From positions 46,916,982 through 46,980,981 of the forward strand of contig OX328127.1 of NCBI GenBank assembly GCA_946811695.1: a DNA stretch of 64,000 bases, in the 5' to 3' direction. A program made the translations under genes and the position numbers. Below, piece by piece: positions 9,045 through 20,317 of this stretch. A model generated the notes under the pieces. The model saw only the letters and a program-made list of their open reading frames with translations, did no database searches and was not told the DNA's origin. Every line of letters begins with the position of its first letter. Position 1 is the first letter of the stretch. Source of the DNA: Gonocerus acuteangulatus (Eukaryota; Arthropoda; Insecta; Hemiptera; Coreidae).

Positions 9045-11550
9045 CATGAATTATCATGTAAAGGGCACAACGAAATTTAAATATTAAGTCATCCATAGTA
9101 CTCCGTTGATCCATAAGTGTTTGTGTCAAATATGAATTATATTCACTTCTTGTGTGCGGTGTTTCATTCAATCAACAAAATGATTTATTTATTTATTTGT
9201 TTTATAGTCTTACAACTTGGTCTCGCAAATTTGCAGGGCTTATATAGAATTAAGTGATTAACTTCAGGTGACGGACTCTACTGACGAAAAATTAGCCGAT
9301 GACCCCTAAAAAAAAACCCGTTCAGTATTTCTTATTTTATATTTATTTATCGCACCGCATCTTTGGCGAAGTGCTCAGTATGTCTAAGAATAATTGATCG
9401 ATGATTTAGGTTAAAAAAAAATATATATATATATATATTAAATGGAATCATAGTTTTGAATGTTTAAGTATTTTGAATCGGCAAACTTGCTATACCTGAG
9501 GACGGATGTAGATGTGTTGGGGGGATACTGCAGGCTTGCCTTAAGTGTACAGTCGACTCAGTTACTGCAGATCTTGATTACGACTTAACCTGCCTCCCTC
9601 TCTATGGGTACTATAGAATTGATAGATGTCTAAAGAAGATAAAGTTAAAGGCTATCATATCTGTTTCTTCGTGCAATTTGACCAGAGGGTAATAATCTTC
9701 AATTTTTACAGTCTGATCAATGTACATATTAGCAAATAATATTTTTAACTAAGAAGTCCGTGACATTGTCCAAATGTTCTTCTTTAAATTTACTTTACAC
9801 AGCCGATAATAACGAATCAGCTAGTCAACGACTATATCAGCCAGTTGTAAATAAATACTTTTCTTGAAACCGAACCTGGTTAAAGGACGGACTCAAGTTT
9901 ATTTTCCCGAATCGGGTCAGCAATGTGACTATGAGGGCGATACTGTGGTGGATCGGCGGAGGTATTTGGTTAGCACAGCCAACTTTCGACAGTTTCACTT
10001 CTGTTACAGTAAGACTTTCACTCAAGGCAGTACCATACCCCCCATTCTAGTTCTCTATACCATATTTATCTTAATGATAAAAATGTTTTATAAGTACATT
10101 GCAAAAAATCAAACCGATGTAATGGAAAGAGTATATTGATTGGAACCGAACTTATGAAGGCTTGTGTGATTTATAACGACAAATTGCTGCCATATTAGAC
10201 ATTGATTACTATGGAGTCAGGTTAGATAAGACAGTCGACCAAAACAGCTTTTATTATATTGTAACGGAATTCCTACATGACACCTTAAGACATATCTCTT
10301 TCAAAGAAGATTCCGTGATCATCAGCTAGTATATTACAATATAGAGTATGAACTATAGAAAATTATTTCAAGTCCTCCCAAATTTCTTTTAGACTATGAT
10401 TTCCTAACATTTATTTCTAAGCAATTAATCCCAGCAACTAGACATAGAAATATTATTTGGGCAAACGGATGACCAAAATTAAGAATCCAAGATCAATTAC
10501 ATTTATACATAATAATAGTATTGTAAAAAAAAGAATGTGAAGATTTGTTTATAATGCAACAACTTCAGTAAATATTTCTTAATAGCAGAAAGAAATATTT
10601 TGAAGGGCGTTATAAATTATAGATTAGAAGATTTGAAGATTATTAGTAATGATGATTCCTGTTACATAGACAGTAACTGGTAAAAATAGCAATCATTGTA
10701 ACCGTAAGTATTAATAATTTATCTTTTTGTGTAAATAAACACAATTTTGAAGTGAAATGGGCAGAAAATGAAATGGTACGAGGAAGTCAAGCTGAACCTA
10801 AATGTTTTTTTAATGTAAATCAAAACAATATATATCCCAGTACAGAGAATGTTGGCACACAGGTGTAATTCTCTGATGGGAAATGTAAATGAGAACAATT
10901 TTATAAAAGGAATAAGTGTGCTAATTGGTTTTAATTAACTGCCCTCAATCAATCCATTTATACTCTATTTACTCGGCCATAAAGATCAATACAAGTCCTA
11001 AAAAGATTTTATTTATATCGAAAGGAGCCTTGTAATCTATTGCACCCCAGGGTACACAATTAGCAATTGTAAGATTATATTAATAAAAATCAATGAGGTA
11101 AAAATGTTTTAATTCATTGAATTATGGCTGTATAAAAACGAGAGAAAAAATATGTACAGTTCATTTATTTTATAGCAAAAGCTTTTAGGGGACGCAAAGT
11201 GGTGCCGAGAGGGGAAAAACCCAAAACCGAAGGTGTTCAATCCCGTTTGAACTAACAAATTATTATAACTAATCAGTTGTTAAATACTGCACATTTTTTT
11301 GGACGTTTTCTCACCGAGTAAAAATATCACAGTTTTTAGTGAAAAGTAAAACCATGTTTTATTCCACTTATTTTATTCCTGAAAATTGGTAATATCCAGG
11401 AATTATCATGTGTATATGTAGCTTTTAAACAAACTTTCTTTTTTGGCAAAATGAACCATGATTGAACTTGGTGCAATTAGGCTGCGAAGATATCTGTAAA
11501 GAAACTCGATTATCCGCAGTTTATTTGGTGTAGAAAAAAAAAAAACAGGA
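9045..11550. other. Unassigned AT-rich sequence
   Basis: No gene or repeat recognised apart from a short (TA)n at 9420-9439. The ORF at 9864-10139 (+, 91 codons) and its antisense partner have no domain signature. Confidence 0.5.
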
Positions 11551-11557
11551 CTTAGCT

Positions 11558-11621
11558 TTCCATGCACTTTAAGGTAAAACTACCCTCTCCGCAAGTTTTG
11601 AACTACCCTTAAAGTGCATGT
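11558..11621. repeat. Inverted repeat (hairpin)
   Basis: CATGCACTTTAAGG and its complement CCTTAAAGTGCATG enclose about 35 bases, with further pairing of GTAAAAC and GTTTTGAAC. It may be a remnant MITE; no TSD is clear. Confidence 0.65.
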
Positions 11622-11959
11622 TTTGAAGTTGCTGTCTTATAAATTCCGGCCGTATGTGTACAAAGCCTAATAAAATGAGGGTGTCAATTACTAAAGCGAT
11701 TTTTTTTTACGAAAAACGACTTTACCATTATTGAGAGAATTGTTAACACATTGAGTGATAAGAAGTAACTAAAGATTAACAGCGAGATCCAACTACTATC
11801 TCTTGTGAAACTGTTAAATTTATTTGTAATAAGCGCAAATATTAAGAAACAGCAATACGTCGAGAACATTTAACATCAACATTGGTTGATAATCTATTCG
11901 AGACAGCAATCGAAAATACATTTTGAATTATACATACCCTTAGAGTAAAATATGAATTT

Positions 11960-11967
11960 TTTAAATT

Positions 11968-12022
<55 letters not shown>

Positions 12023-12193
12023 GGCGCATCTACTTCTAGGCCATTAGCGCCGACATCCAGGGTGCAGCGAGGAATTTTCCCAGCGAGCCTTGAGATGAGA
12101 AAATTCCTGCCGGAGGTGGGAATCGAACCCACCATCTCCCGCTTATGAATCCAGCGCGCTAGCCACTAGACTACGGGAGACCCCTTTAAATTG
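11960..12193 (-). mobile_element. tRNA-headed SINE, full length, with 9-bp TSD
   Basis: On the minus strand the head reads GGTCTCCCGTAGTCTAGTGG (A box) and GGGTTCGATTCCCACC (B box). The body includes AAAATTCCTCGCTGCACCC, the shared 3' tail is CGGCGCTAATGGCC...GATGCGCCGT, and a ~50-base poly-A follows (poly-T at 11969-12020). TTTAAATTG occurs at 11960-11968 and again at 12185-12193. The head is tRNA-like, with CAT at the anticodon position, but it lacks mature tRNA ends. Confidence 0.93.
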
Positions 12194-12344
12194 TTTTTCA
12201 AGTTTTTCTAAATTTAAAACCCGTTTAATAATGAGGGGGTCTCATTTGACTCCGCACAAAACTATATTACTAGCACAGACTATTATATTATATAATGTAA
12301 CATAACATCAAGAGAAGCATAAGGAAAATATTACCAGCCCCATT

Positions 12345-12349
<5 letters not shown>

Positions 12350-12421
<72 letters not shown>
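12350..12421. repeat. (CT)n(TA)n compound microsatellite
   Basis: A CT dinucleotide run of about 15 units passes directly into a TA run of about 20 units. Confidence 0.95.
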
Positions 12422-12423
<2 letters not shown>

Positions 12424-13228
12424 CAACTTCGTTATCGGAATATTCGCCTGAATCCGGAAATCTGAAAGGCATATATTGCCAAGAATTCCGGGTTACACCT
12501 TTAGGAGGTTTCCCTCCTTACGAAAAACGTTTTAAAAAAACTGTGTTATATCTCGTGTTATTTGGGATTGGTGATCAACCCAAATACTTCAAATTATAGG
12601 CTATTTTTTTTTATTTTATTTTTAGAAACCAAAGTCCGTTAGTGGGAGTTTATTGCAATAACGATATTAGTTTTCTTGTTTCATGTTGAGTGTTGTTTAT
12701 TAAGGTAAAACGATCATGTTGATTCATGGTTGTGATCTTAGTAGATCTCGAGAAGAAATCCTTGGCACTGAGTCAAGACTTCTTAGGAAGTGAGCCAAGA
12801 TAATTAGGTAAATGACAATAAATTAAGCAAATCTTTCAACTAGAGGAAAATTACAAGCACAAGGATGGAATCTTTTTAGGCAGTTTGGTAAAAAAAATGT
12901 AAAAGAAAAAACTGACAGGCATGAACTGCGTCATCCTAGATATTTGGAAGACTTGGATTAGGAATGGTAATATTTTGTTTACAAATTTCGTGATATTTAA
13001 AACATTTTTTACTGTTTGACTAATTTAAATATCTATTTCAATAAAATCTCAAATACAGTTGAGATTTTAGAGGATTAAAAAAGTCTTCGACTTTCATAAA
13101 AGAATATGTCCAAATCGTAAAACTATTCAAGAGACACAAAAAACGTCTAAGCTAGTATAATTCCTCCAGGAAATTACTATTTACATGGCTATACTAAGAT
13201 CTATTTACTTCTTTTTTATGAGATTTAA

Positions 13229-13259
<31 letters not shown>

Positions 13260-13385
13260 TTTTGCTGTGAGAAAAAAAAGTTTTAGAAAAGAAATTAATT
13301 TGATCAAAAACTTAACCCATTTTGAAAGTCATCGCCTCAAATGTAGGTATAGGAAAATGTCACCCGCCATCTCTAAGGCGAAATA
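12422..13385. other. Unassigned sequence
   Basis: No gene recognised. A small GGAGG/CCTCC hairpin near 12504-12522 recalls the terminal hairpins of the Helentron-like elements but lacks their flanks. A poly-A run lies at 13238-13259. Confidence 0.45.
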
Positions 13386-13387
13386 AC

Positions 13388-13940
13388 TATCAGGCTGTAC
13401 CGTATGAAATGTCAGTTTTGGACTTGCCGATTTCCTCCAAATGTCTTGAAACTGTCGTGGCTCCTACCTACTCCGAGTTCTTTGGCATATTCCCTAGTGC
13501 TTTTTGAGGGACAAGCTTCAACCCTTTCTTTCAGGTGGTCATTTTCAAGCTTGGTTTCTGGCCTTCCTCGCTCCTCGTTGTCAAGGTCAAAATTTCCACG
13601 TCAAAACCTGGAAAACCACCGGTAAACAGTTCTTTCATTCACCTTTCCCTCCCCTAACGCCGTGTTAATGTTCATACACGCCTCAGCAGCGCTATGACCG
13701 AGCTTAAATTCATAACGAAAAATAATACGGATTTCCGTTGAAGTAATAATTTAAGTTTTATTTTGTTCTCAGAGGATCGTTCTCACAACACAGTACGCAA
13801 GTTACTGATTAAATAATAGGAATAAAAGAGCTTTAATTCTATATGAATAACAATGATGATTGTAAATAATGAAATAAAAAAGGGAAAGGATTAAATCGCA
13901 AAGTAAACAAAACTGACATTTCATACGGTACAGCCTGATA
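13388..13940 (-). mobile_element. Internally deleted mariner transposon, perfect TIRs, TA target
   Basis: Perfect 31-bp terminal inverted repeats start TCAGGCTGTACCGTATGAAA at 13390 and at the opposite end (13938), each flanked by TA, as expected of Tc1/mariner insertions. The 549-bp element retains the first third of a mariner transposase on the minus strand; the rest is deleted, so the coding remnant runs straight into the 3' TIR. Confidence 0.9.
13404..13748 (-). pseudogene. Mariner transposase N-terminal remnant
   Basis: Minus-strand translation gives the DNA-binding half of a mariner transposase: EIRIIFRYEFKLGHSAAEA, then NERTVYRWFSRF, NFDLDNEERGRPETK and ELGVGRS. After a one-base frameshift it continues TTVSRHLEEIGKSKT. 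These match the paired helix-turn-helix region of the family. A TGA replaces an expected arginine after WFSRF, consistent with CGA to TGA decay. The catalytic DDD domain is absent, and the start codon region is not recognisable. Non-functional. Confidence 0.9.
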
Positions 13941-14030
13941 ACTCCTCATGTCGGCTTCCTCTTGTTCTTAAGAAAAGCCCCAACACAGCTCACCACATTT
14001 ACTACAGAATTCTTAGTCATTTTACCTGCT

Positions 14031-14060
14031 AGGTTTATTAGTATATATACTAATAAACCT
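14031..14060. repeat. Perfect 30-bp palindrome
   Basis: AGGTTTATTAGTATA is followed directly by its exact reverse complement. It lies six bases from a second, longer hairpin. Confidence 0.95.
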
Positions 14061-14065
14061 AACTA

Positions 14066-14117
14066 AATAACTTTTAGAAATAAAACGTATAAATACGTTT
14101 TATTTCTAAAAGTTATT
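14066..14117. repeat. 52-bp hairpin, 24-bp perfect stem
   Basis: AATAACTTTTAGAAATAAAA(CGTA) and its exact complement flank a TAAA loop. Together with the 30-bp palindrome next to it, it forms a double-hairpin block like the one at 58031-58148. Confidence 0.95.
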
Positions 14118-14180
14118 AAAACATATAACAAAAAATATGATCTTCACGGAAACAGAGATAACCATATTCAAAGAGAATAA

Positions 14181-15113
14181 AGTCCGTCACGCAGGGGCTG
14201 CATAACTAAGCACTTTCCTCAGAATTTTTGTAGTGTAGACTACATTACTGAATAATTTGCTGTAAATCTATATATATAAAAATCACGTGTCTGTCTGTTT
14301 TTCTGTTTGTTTGTTCCTTATACAAATCTACACCGTTTGACCGATGTTGACCAAACTTGGAATAATGGTAGGTCTTGATACGAGAAATCTCCTAGGCTAG
14401 GTCAAAAAAATCTACCAGCTGTCTGTCTGTATGTTTGTTCCTTATACAAATCCACACCGTTAGACCAAGTTTTACGAAACTTGGTGTACATGTATGTCTT
14501 GATACGGGGGGTGTTATAGGTTAGGTCAAAGTCGTCTAGGACTCATAGTTGGGAGGCCACGGGTTCATAACAGTTACAGATTCGTGTTATTAGATTTTAA
14601 TAATACTTATTTGGTGTCTAAATTATTTAGGCTTTTCTATATGCAGAAAGTAGGCGTAGCATGGCACGCCGGGTAACCGCTAGTAACCTATATAAATAAA
14701 ATAAAAACGTGAATAGTTCTGCTCATTTTCATTTCTTATGAGAACTGTTCAATTATTAATTTTGTAAATAATTTGCTTCCAGAGTTATATTAATACACGA
14801 TACTGTACTACTTAATAAATACACAAAAACATCATTTTCCGTCTTTTGATCTGACGCAGGAACAGGATACAGTAACCCTAGAGGGAGATAGCGCTCCACG
14901 CGGCGGCTTTGGGAACCTACGTCTGGCGGGATAATTCTAATGAAACAGAGTTTAAAGTAAACCCTCCTTTCCAATAGACCGATTTACTTCATTTTTACAA
15001 CACTTCTTTCTCCCACGAAGTATACCACGTTTCGTTACAATACAGCAGAAAATTTTCAAAAATTCCGTCATGAGTGCAACCTCAATAGCTACTTTCCTTA
15101 GGAGGAAAGTGCT
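14181..15113 (+). mobile_element. Helentron-like element, type 1, copy B (deleted, with Helitron inside)
   Basis: Starts AGTCCGTCACGCAGGGGCTG with inner AGCACTTTCCTC at 14209-14220 and ends with the hairpin TACTTTCCTTAGGAGGAAAG and TGCT at 15113, followed by AAAA. Most tandem subunits and the (TA)n are missing: the body jumps from one subunit (ACAATACAGCAGAAA) to the terminal part (ATTCCGTCATGAGTGCAACC). A 417-bp Helitron sits at 14267-14683. Confidence 0.8.
14267..14683 (+). mobile_element. Short non-autonomous Helitron with verifiable empty site
   Basis: Begins TCTATATATATAAAAATCAC and ends GCACGCCGGGTAACCGCTAG, with A to the left and T to the right: the TC...CTAG ends and A^T target of Helitrons. 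Two internal repeats carry TTATACAAATC(T/C)ACACCGTT and AAACTTGG. The flanks GCTGTAAA and TAAC join without a gap in the related copy at 16981/16982, so the insertion made no target duplication. No coding region. Confidence 0.93.
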
Positions 15114-15169
15114 AAAAACCAACACTTTCAAAAATGTTGAGCAAATTATTTCACCAACTATCAAAATTT

Positions 15170-15225
15170 GTAGAAGAACACATTTGTTGAAGAACACATT
15201 TGTTGAAGAACACATTTGTTGAAGA
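15170..15225. repeat. 17-bp tandem repeat, ~3 copies
   Basis: GAAGAACACATTTGTT is repeated three times with a period of about 17 bases just downstream of the type 1 copy. Confidence 0.9.
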
Positions 15226-15229
15226 AGTA

Positions 15230-16895
15230 AATGTTTTTATGCTTTCACATTGTCTTTCATTTACAATGGGTTCCCGATAATTTAAGTAAATATAAAAGTT
15301 CAAAATTGCACATCTGTAAATAAAATATTTTTTTTCTAATACTTCCTCTAATCTAAAGTATTTATTCTCCAATATAGAACATTTTGTAGATGAGAAGAGG
15401 AAAATGTAAAATAAATAAATAAATCAATTCTTCTATATCACTTCATTCACGAAATTTTATATAGAACTGTTATGACATGAAAATTAGTCTGTAAATTTTC
15501 ATGAAGGAACGTCAACAGTTTGAGCTGAATGTTGCGGGTTTACGGGAAATTGCTGTATTTTTGTAATGTTTATTCTCCCCAAAATAGACCTCTTTCTTGT
15601 TGTTGTGTTTTTATACAATGCCTAATCAACACACTCCATTCAGGGTTCCCTGCAATTTACCTCTGCAAAGTAAACATTCATATTAACGTAGGCAAACATC
15701 GACTTGGAATAAATTGCAATTCTATTTATGTCTGGGCGATGATTTTCTTCTGATTCCGGCGGTTCATCTTCTCTTTTCAGAGTTGCTTCAGGAGATACCG
15801 ATTGTCTGTGACTCGTTTTGTTTCTTCGGTTTGGTGTTGGTTCTTTTCATCAAGTGATCGTTAGATAAGCCGAGTAGTCTTACGCAGTACTATATTTGTA
15901 CCTAAGTTTTTTGTAAAGGATTGTTACTAAGATCATATCTACTGATAACATTTTACAAACAATATATATATGGATAACTGATTATACATATTTATATTAA
16001 CTAACTAATATTAATATCTTTAATAAGTTTTTTAAATATATTTATTGAATAAAAATGATAAAGGACTTTGCCTTCATATCGGTTCATGAATGCAATGAGT
16101 TGTTTGTCAATGTGGCTCATAGATTTATGGAATAAAGTAAAATTAAATAAAATAAAGGATAGTCTGTCCTATAGTAAAAATGCAAGTTGGGCACATATTC
16201 ACCATTAGGTCAGTATACAAAAAAATAAAAAACAAAAAATAAAAAATAATAAATCCTGGATAAAGAATACATCTTTCTTAACACTTTCACATGTCAGACA
16301 GCTAGATGAAATTTAACTAAATTGTTTTCTTCACATTGAATTGTTTGAGCCTAATTACGTACAATGAATGTCAACAATCCTGTCCTGCGTAACATTTTTT
16401 GAGCTTTTAATATTTTATTTTCTAAGAGGCTGAAATAAAATTTCGAAAATAAACGCTACAATAAACTGAATAACCTTTAGCGGATGCTCAACCAAACTTG
16501 CATTCATATTCTAGCCGCTACATCAGTATAAATAGTGTATCAAAATCTTTGAAGGAAAAAGAGCAATAAATAAAAATTAAAATTAAAATTACAACGTTCG
16601 CCAAATAATTAAAATTGCTCCACATGTTTCGCATCTTTAGGTGAATTTTAGGGATCCAAAAAATAAGAACAGCCTAATGGGACGGGCGATCCTAATAAAT
16701 TAACGATTTTTTTATTTTAATTGCATTTATTAAATTTTCACCCAACACAAGAATTACTTGCTTAGAGTTATTCGTTATTATTATTAGTCTATGGCAATTT
16801 CACGATTTATGATCTTAAAGAAATGAATTTAAAAGGATAAAAATAGTAAATTGATAAAAATAGAATAAATAACATTAGGAAAAGTATGAATAAAA
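15230..16895. other. Mostly unassigned; a Penelope-like relic near 16600
   Basis: No gene recognised. On the minus strand near 16590-16680, CACCTAAAGATGCGAAACAT resembles the hammerhead-like 3' ends near 1.7 and 19.3 kb, suggesting a decayed Penelope-like terminus. The ORF at 15529-15753 has no signature. Confidence 0.4.
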
Positions 16896-17765
16896 AGTCC
16901 GTCTCGCAGGAGCTGCATAACTAAGCACTTTCGTCAGAATTTTTGTAGTGTAGACTACATTACTGAATAATTTGCTGTAAATAACGTATATAAATAAAAT
17001 AAAAACTTTAATAGTTCTGCTCATTTACATTTCTTATGAGAACTGTTCAATTATTAATTTTGTAAATAATTTGAGTTATGTTAATACATGATACTGTACT
17101 TCTTAATAAATACACAAAAACTTCATTTTCCGTCTTTAGATCTGACGCAGGGACAGGATACAGTCCCCCTAGTGGGAGATAGCGCTCCTCGCAGCGGCTT
17201 TGGGAATCTACGTCTGGCGGGATAATTCTAATGAAAGATAGTTTAAAGTAAACCCTCCTTTCCAATTGACCGATTTACTTCATTTTTACAACACTTCTTT
17301 CTCATGAGATACCCACGACGTATACCGCATTTCGGTGTTTACAATGCAGGAGAAATTACGACCGGTATGAGTACATTAGTACTTTAGGTCCGGAGTAAAC
17401 CCCCCCCCCCCAAATAACCCGATTTAGTTTATTTTTACAACCCATTTTTCAATATATTAGCAAATTTAGGTAATGTGGGTCCGGAGTAAACCCCCTCCCC
17501 CTCCTAATGAACCAATTTAGTTTATTTTTACAACGTATTTCTCTCTTTAGATCAACATAACGAATACCGAGTTTCGTTGAAATATAACAAAAACTACGAC
17601 TGGCATGGTCAAATTAGTGTTTTGGGTCCGGGGTAAACCCCCCCCCCCCCTCCCGGGGGACCGATTTTGGTGGTTAACGAACTCGTTCAATCGTTTGCTA
17701 ATTGAACGCTATATACCACGTTTCGTGAAGAAAAAACAAAAATTCTGGCCGCTATCGTGATAACA

Positions 17766-17811
<46 letters not shown>

Positions 17812-17927
17812 AACGGGGGTCATTTTCGGTGTCTACTAGGTAGGATCGATAAAGATTTGAAGAAATGTTTCAAAAATTCCATCATGAGTGCAACCTCAAT
17901 AGCTACTTTCCTTCGGAGGAAAGTGCT
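16896..17927 (+). mobile_element. Helentron-like element, type 1, copy C
   Basis: Starts AGTCCGTCTCGCAGGAGCTG, has inner AGCACTTTC, three subunits with C-runs (17400-17412, near 17495, 17638-17651), (TA)n at 17768-17808, GTTAACGAACTCGTTCAATC, and the terminal hairpin ACTTTCCTTCGGAGGAAAGT followed by GCT and AAAA. It preserves the uninterrupted target of the Helitron found in copy B (junction 16981/16982). Confidence 0.85.
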
Positions 17928-18334
17928 AAAATGTAGTGAAATGTTGAGGACTAAGACAGAAATGTGTTGGAATTAGCTATTACAAAAGAGAGGCTAAAGA
18001 TGGGATCAATTTAACTCCCGTGCTTTGCGTGACCCTACCTCCTCAATAAATCATACAACCCGCTACATCGGCCTAGTCTAATTGTATTAGTTTCTCAACT
18101 CTTTAGTAAACAATCTCTAATACAATCCCTAATTTATTTCTACTCCTTATTTGTCATAATTTCGCATGAATAAAATAATCTTGGGGAAATTTTTGTCCTT
18201 GAGTATCACCCCTGACAGATCGATTTTCATGGCTCATGCAACTGGGAATCAATCGCATCTTTCTTCTTTCTTTTTATTCCTTCAAATGTTCTTATATTTC
18301 TGAAAGTAAGAATTGTTTTGAAATACCACTCATC
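17928..18334. other. Unassigned sequence
   Basis: Nothing recognisable on either strand. Confidence 0.5.
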
Positions 18335-18530
18335 AGCATTACGGCACTTAGACTCCGAGGCGCTATAGCCCCAGCATTATTGCCAACCTTCCTAAACATA
18401 CACAGTTCAATAGGCGCTTTCTTCAACGGGCGCTGGAATGAAAGAACTCAACCAGCTGCAGGTAGAACTCTAACCTGCATCTCCCACATGAGTATCCAAG
18501 GCGTTAGCCACTAGACCACGGGGAGATCCA
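18335..18530 (-). mobile_element. tRNA-headed SINE, diverged
   Basis: On the minus strand: GGATCTCCCCGTGGTCTAGT, GGCTAACGCC, a B-box-like GGTTAGAGTTCTACC, a body with GTTTAGGAAGGTTGGCAA, and a decayed shared tail ending GTGCCGTAATGC. There is no poly-A and only a weak flanking match (TCATCA), so this is an old copy. Confidence 0.8.
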
Positions 18531-18955
18531 ATGAGAATCATCATTTCAAAGACACCATTATTTCTTACATCGAACACACCAAATTGACTCTTAACAAATT
18601 TCTGTCGGTCAAGCATAACCATATTCTTGGCTAAAGGAAAACGTTTAAAAAATAAAACAAAATATTGAATAGAACGAAAGTTATGAATGCTTAGGACATT
18701 TTAAACAACATTGCTGAACCATTTCCTACTCTTAAGTATCAAGACGGCTTAGTCTACTGCTATCATTGATTACCAATTTACCTTGTCCTACTACAACCAC
18801 CACAGAGCTTTGCATGTTTGCATCCTTTACCTTAAAAACAAGAAATAAAATGTGATAATTCTGTTTCTATTTAATGTGGTGTTTTTTTATGTACTTTTGG
18901 ATTGGTGTTAATATCATTGACCAAGTCGGTCAGAGAATATACTTTGTATGTATTT

Positions 18956-18958
<3 letters not shown>
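18531..18958. other. Unassigned sequence
   Basis: Nothing recognisable. Confidence 0.5.

Positions 18959-19001
<43 letters not shown>
18959..19001. repeat. (TA)n microsatellite
   Basis: About 21 TA units abutting the Penelope-like inverted repeat. Confidence 0.95.
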
Positions 19002-19004
<3 letters not shown>

Positions 19005-19010
19005 TTTTTT

Positions 19011-19397
19011 ATCCTAGGAGGCATGGGGTCATTAAAGCAGTCTTCCTTTATTACACCACTTTATTTATTGGGCCCGACATGTTTCGTGCATCTTTTCTTC
19101 GCACCTCTTCAGGGGCACTTCTTCTATTGAAACTATCAATACGATCTTTGAACTGTTCCACAAAATGCATTAAAACATTATCATGCTCCATTAACTTTTG
19201 TGGAACAGTTCAAAGATCGTATTGATAGTTTCAATATAGTAGAAAAAAGGTTTGTGTGGATGTTCAAAAAATTATATTTTGTTGTAGAAGAGCCCCTGAA
19301 GAGGTGCGAAGAAAAGATGCACGAAACATGTCGGGCCCAATAAATAAAGTGGTGTAATAAAGGAAGACTGCTTTAATGACCCCATGCCTCCTAGGAT
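19011..19397. mobile_element. Long Penelope-like inverted repeat with a hammerhead-like motif in each arm
   Basis: ATCCTAGGAGGCATGGGGTC at 19011 has its exact complement ending at 19397. The arms match over roughly 140 bp, then continue (TTGAAACTATCAATACGATC) to a ~30-base loop near 19170-19200. The right arm carries ~60 extra bases (about 19235-19290). Each arm contains CCCCTGAAGAGGTGC...GCACGAAACATGT: CTGAAGA, stem GTGC/GCAC, GAAAC (plus strand 19296-19327). This fits two inverted Penelope pseudo-LTR copies with no coding part between them. Confidence 0.65.
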
Positions 19398-20050
19398 AAA
19401 AAATAATTTTGATATTTTGGGTCATCTATAAGAATAAATAATATATATCAGAAATTCCTTTGGTGCAAGGGAGACAATTTGTAATATAAGTCCGTTTAAG
19501 CACGTTTCCATTCCATGTTTATCCTTGGAGTGACTCAATAATATCCGCTCTAAGTTCTTGCTATTTTTACAGGAAATGTATGAACTAATTTTACCGCTTA
19601 AAACATTAATTTTAATTAATTTCCAACCACTTTTCCTGGATTTAAATCTCTTAAATGTTTTGAATGGTTACTGACAAAATATCGCATTTTTATTTATTTA
19701 TTTTTTATTGTTGTTTTTTTTTAATGTTTTCAAAGAGTCCTTAAATTAACTTAGAATTTCTATATACCTCAAAATTGATAGAACCCATACTATAGAATAT
19801 GTTTATCTAAACTGCTTGTAAATATAAGATGTAAACAGAGGACGTGTAGGAGTGCACCCCGAGGTAAGGGAGATGCTATCTAGGTTGACTGACCTTTGCA
19901 AGCTGCAGTATCCTCTCCTCAACCTTACACACCAGTAGGACACTTCTTCTCCAAGTATTGAGCAGAGCTTTACGATTTAAGTAGCAACAGCATTTATCCT
20001 TTGATATAATTGATTTATTCAGAATGGTATTAATCGACAATTGAATGACA
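19398..20050. other. Unassigned sequence
   Basis: Nothing recognisable apart from T-rich runs near 19690-19730. Confidence 0.5.
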
Positions 20051-20059
20051 CTTTACTCA

Positions 20060-20190
20060 AATTTAGGAATTATTATCAAAATATACGGAAGATCAATAAA
20101 ACATCACTACACACTTTGAGTATATTTATTCACTCTCTTTCCTACACGTGTTATGCCGTTTTGATTCCTCATCAGGGGAAAAGGTTAAAA
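20060..20190 (-). mobile_element. Penelope-like terminal relic
   Basis: On the minus strand CCCCTGATGAGGAATCAAAA is followed by ACACGTGTAGGAAAGAGAGT and ...TTTTATTGATCTTCCG. It aligns with the inverted repeat at 1.7 kb (CCCCTGAAGAGG...ACATGTAGGGAAGATAAAT...TTTTATTGACCTTCCG). The GAAAC part of the motif is lost. Confidence 0.55.
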
Positions 20191-20317
20191 AAATATGCTT
20201 ATGTCAGAAGAATCAGGTCCAGACTGAACACATAAAGAATCAAATATGTCGAAAATAAGTCAAGTGAACATTTATCGATATGTATGACATATATTTTTAG
20301 AAAAAATGCACGTGATC

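Noticed and set aside
9864..10139. 91-codon ORF
   Set aside because: No recognised domain, no repeat copy, no exon-like borders; kept as unassigned.
12110..12184. tRNA gene (also at 18.45, 44.95, 56.03 and 59.25 kb)
   Set aside because: A and B boxes are present, but the acceptor stem is not and each is joined to the same SINE body and tail.
15170..15225. CRISPR-like or regulatory repeat
   Set aside because: Three contiguous 17-bp copies without spacers: a simple minisatellite.
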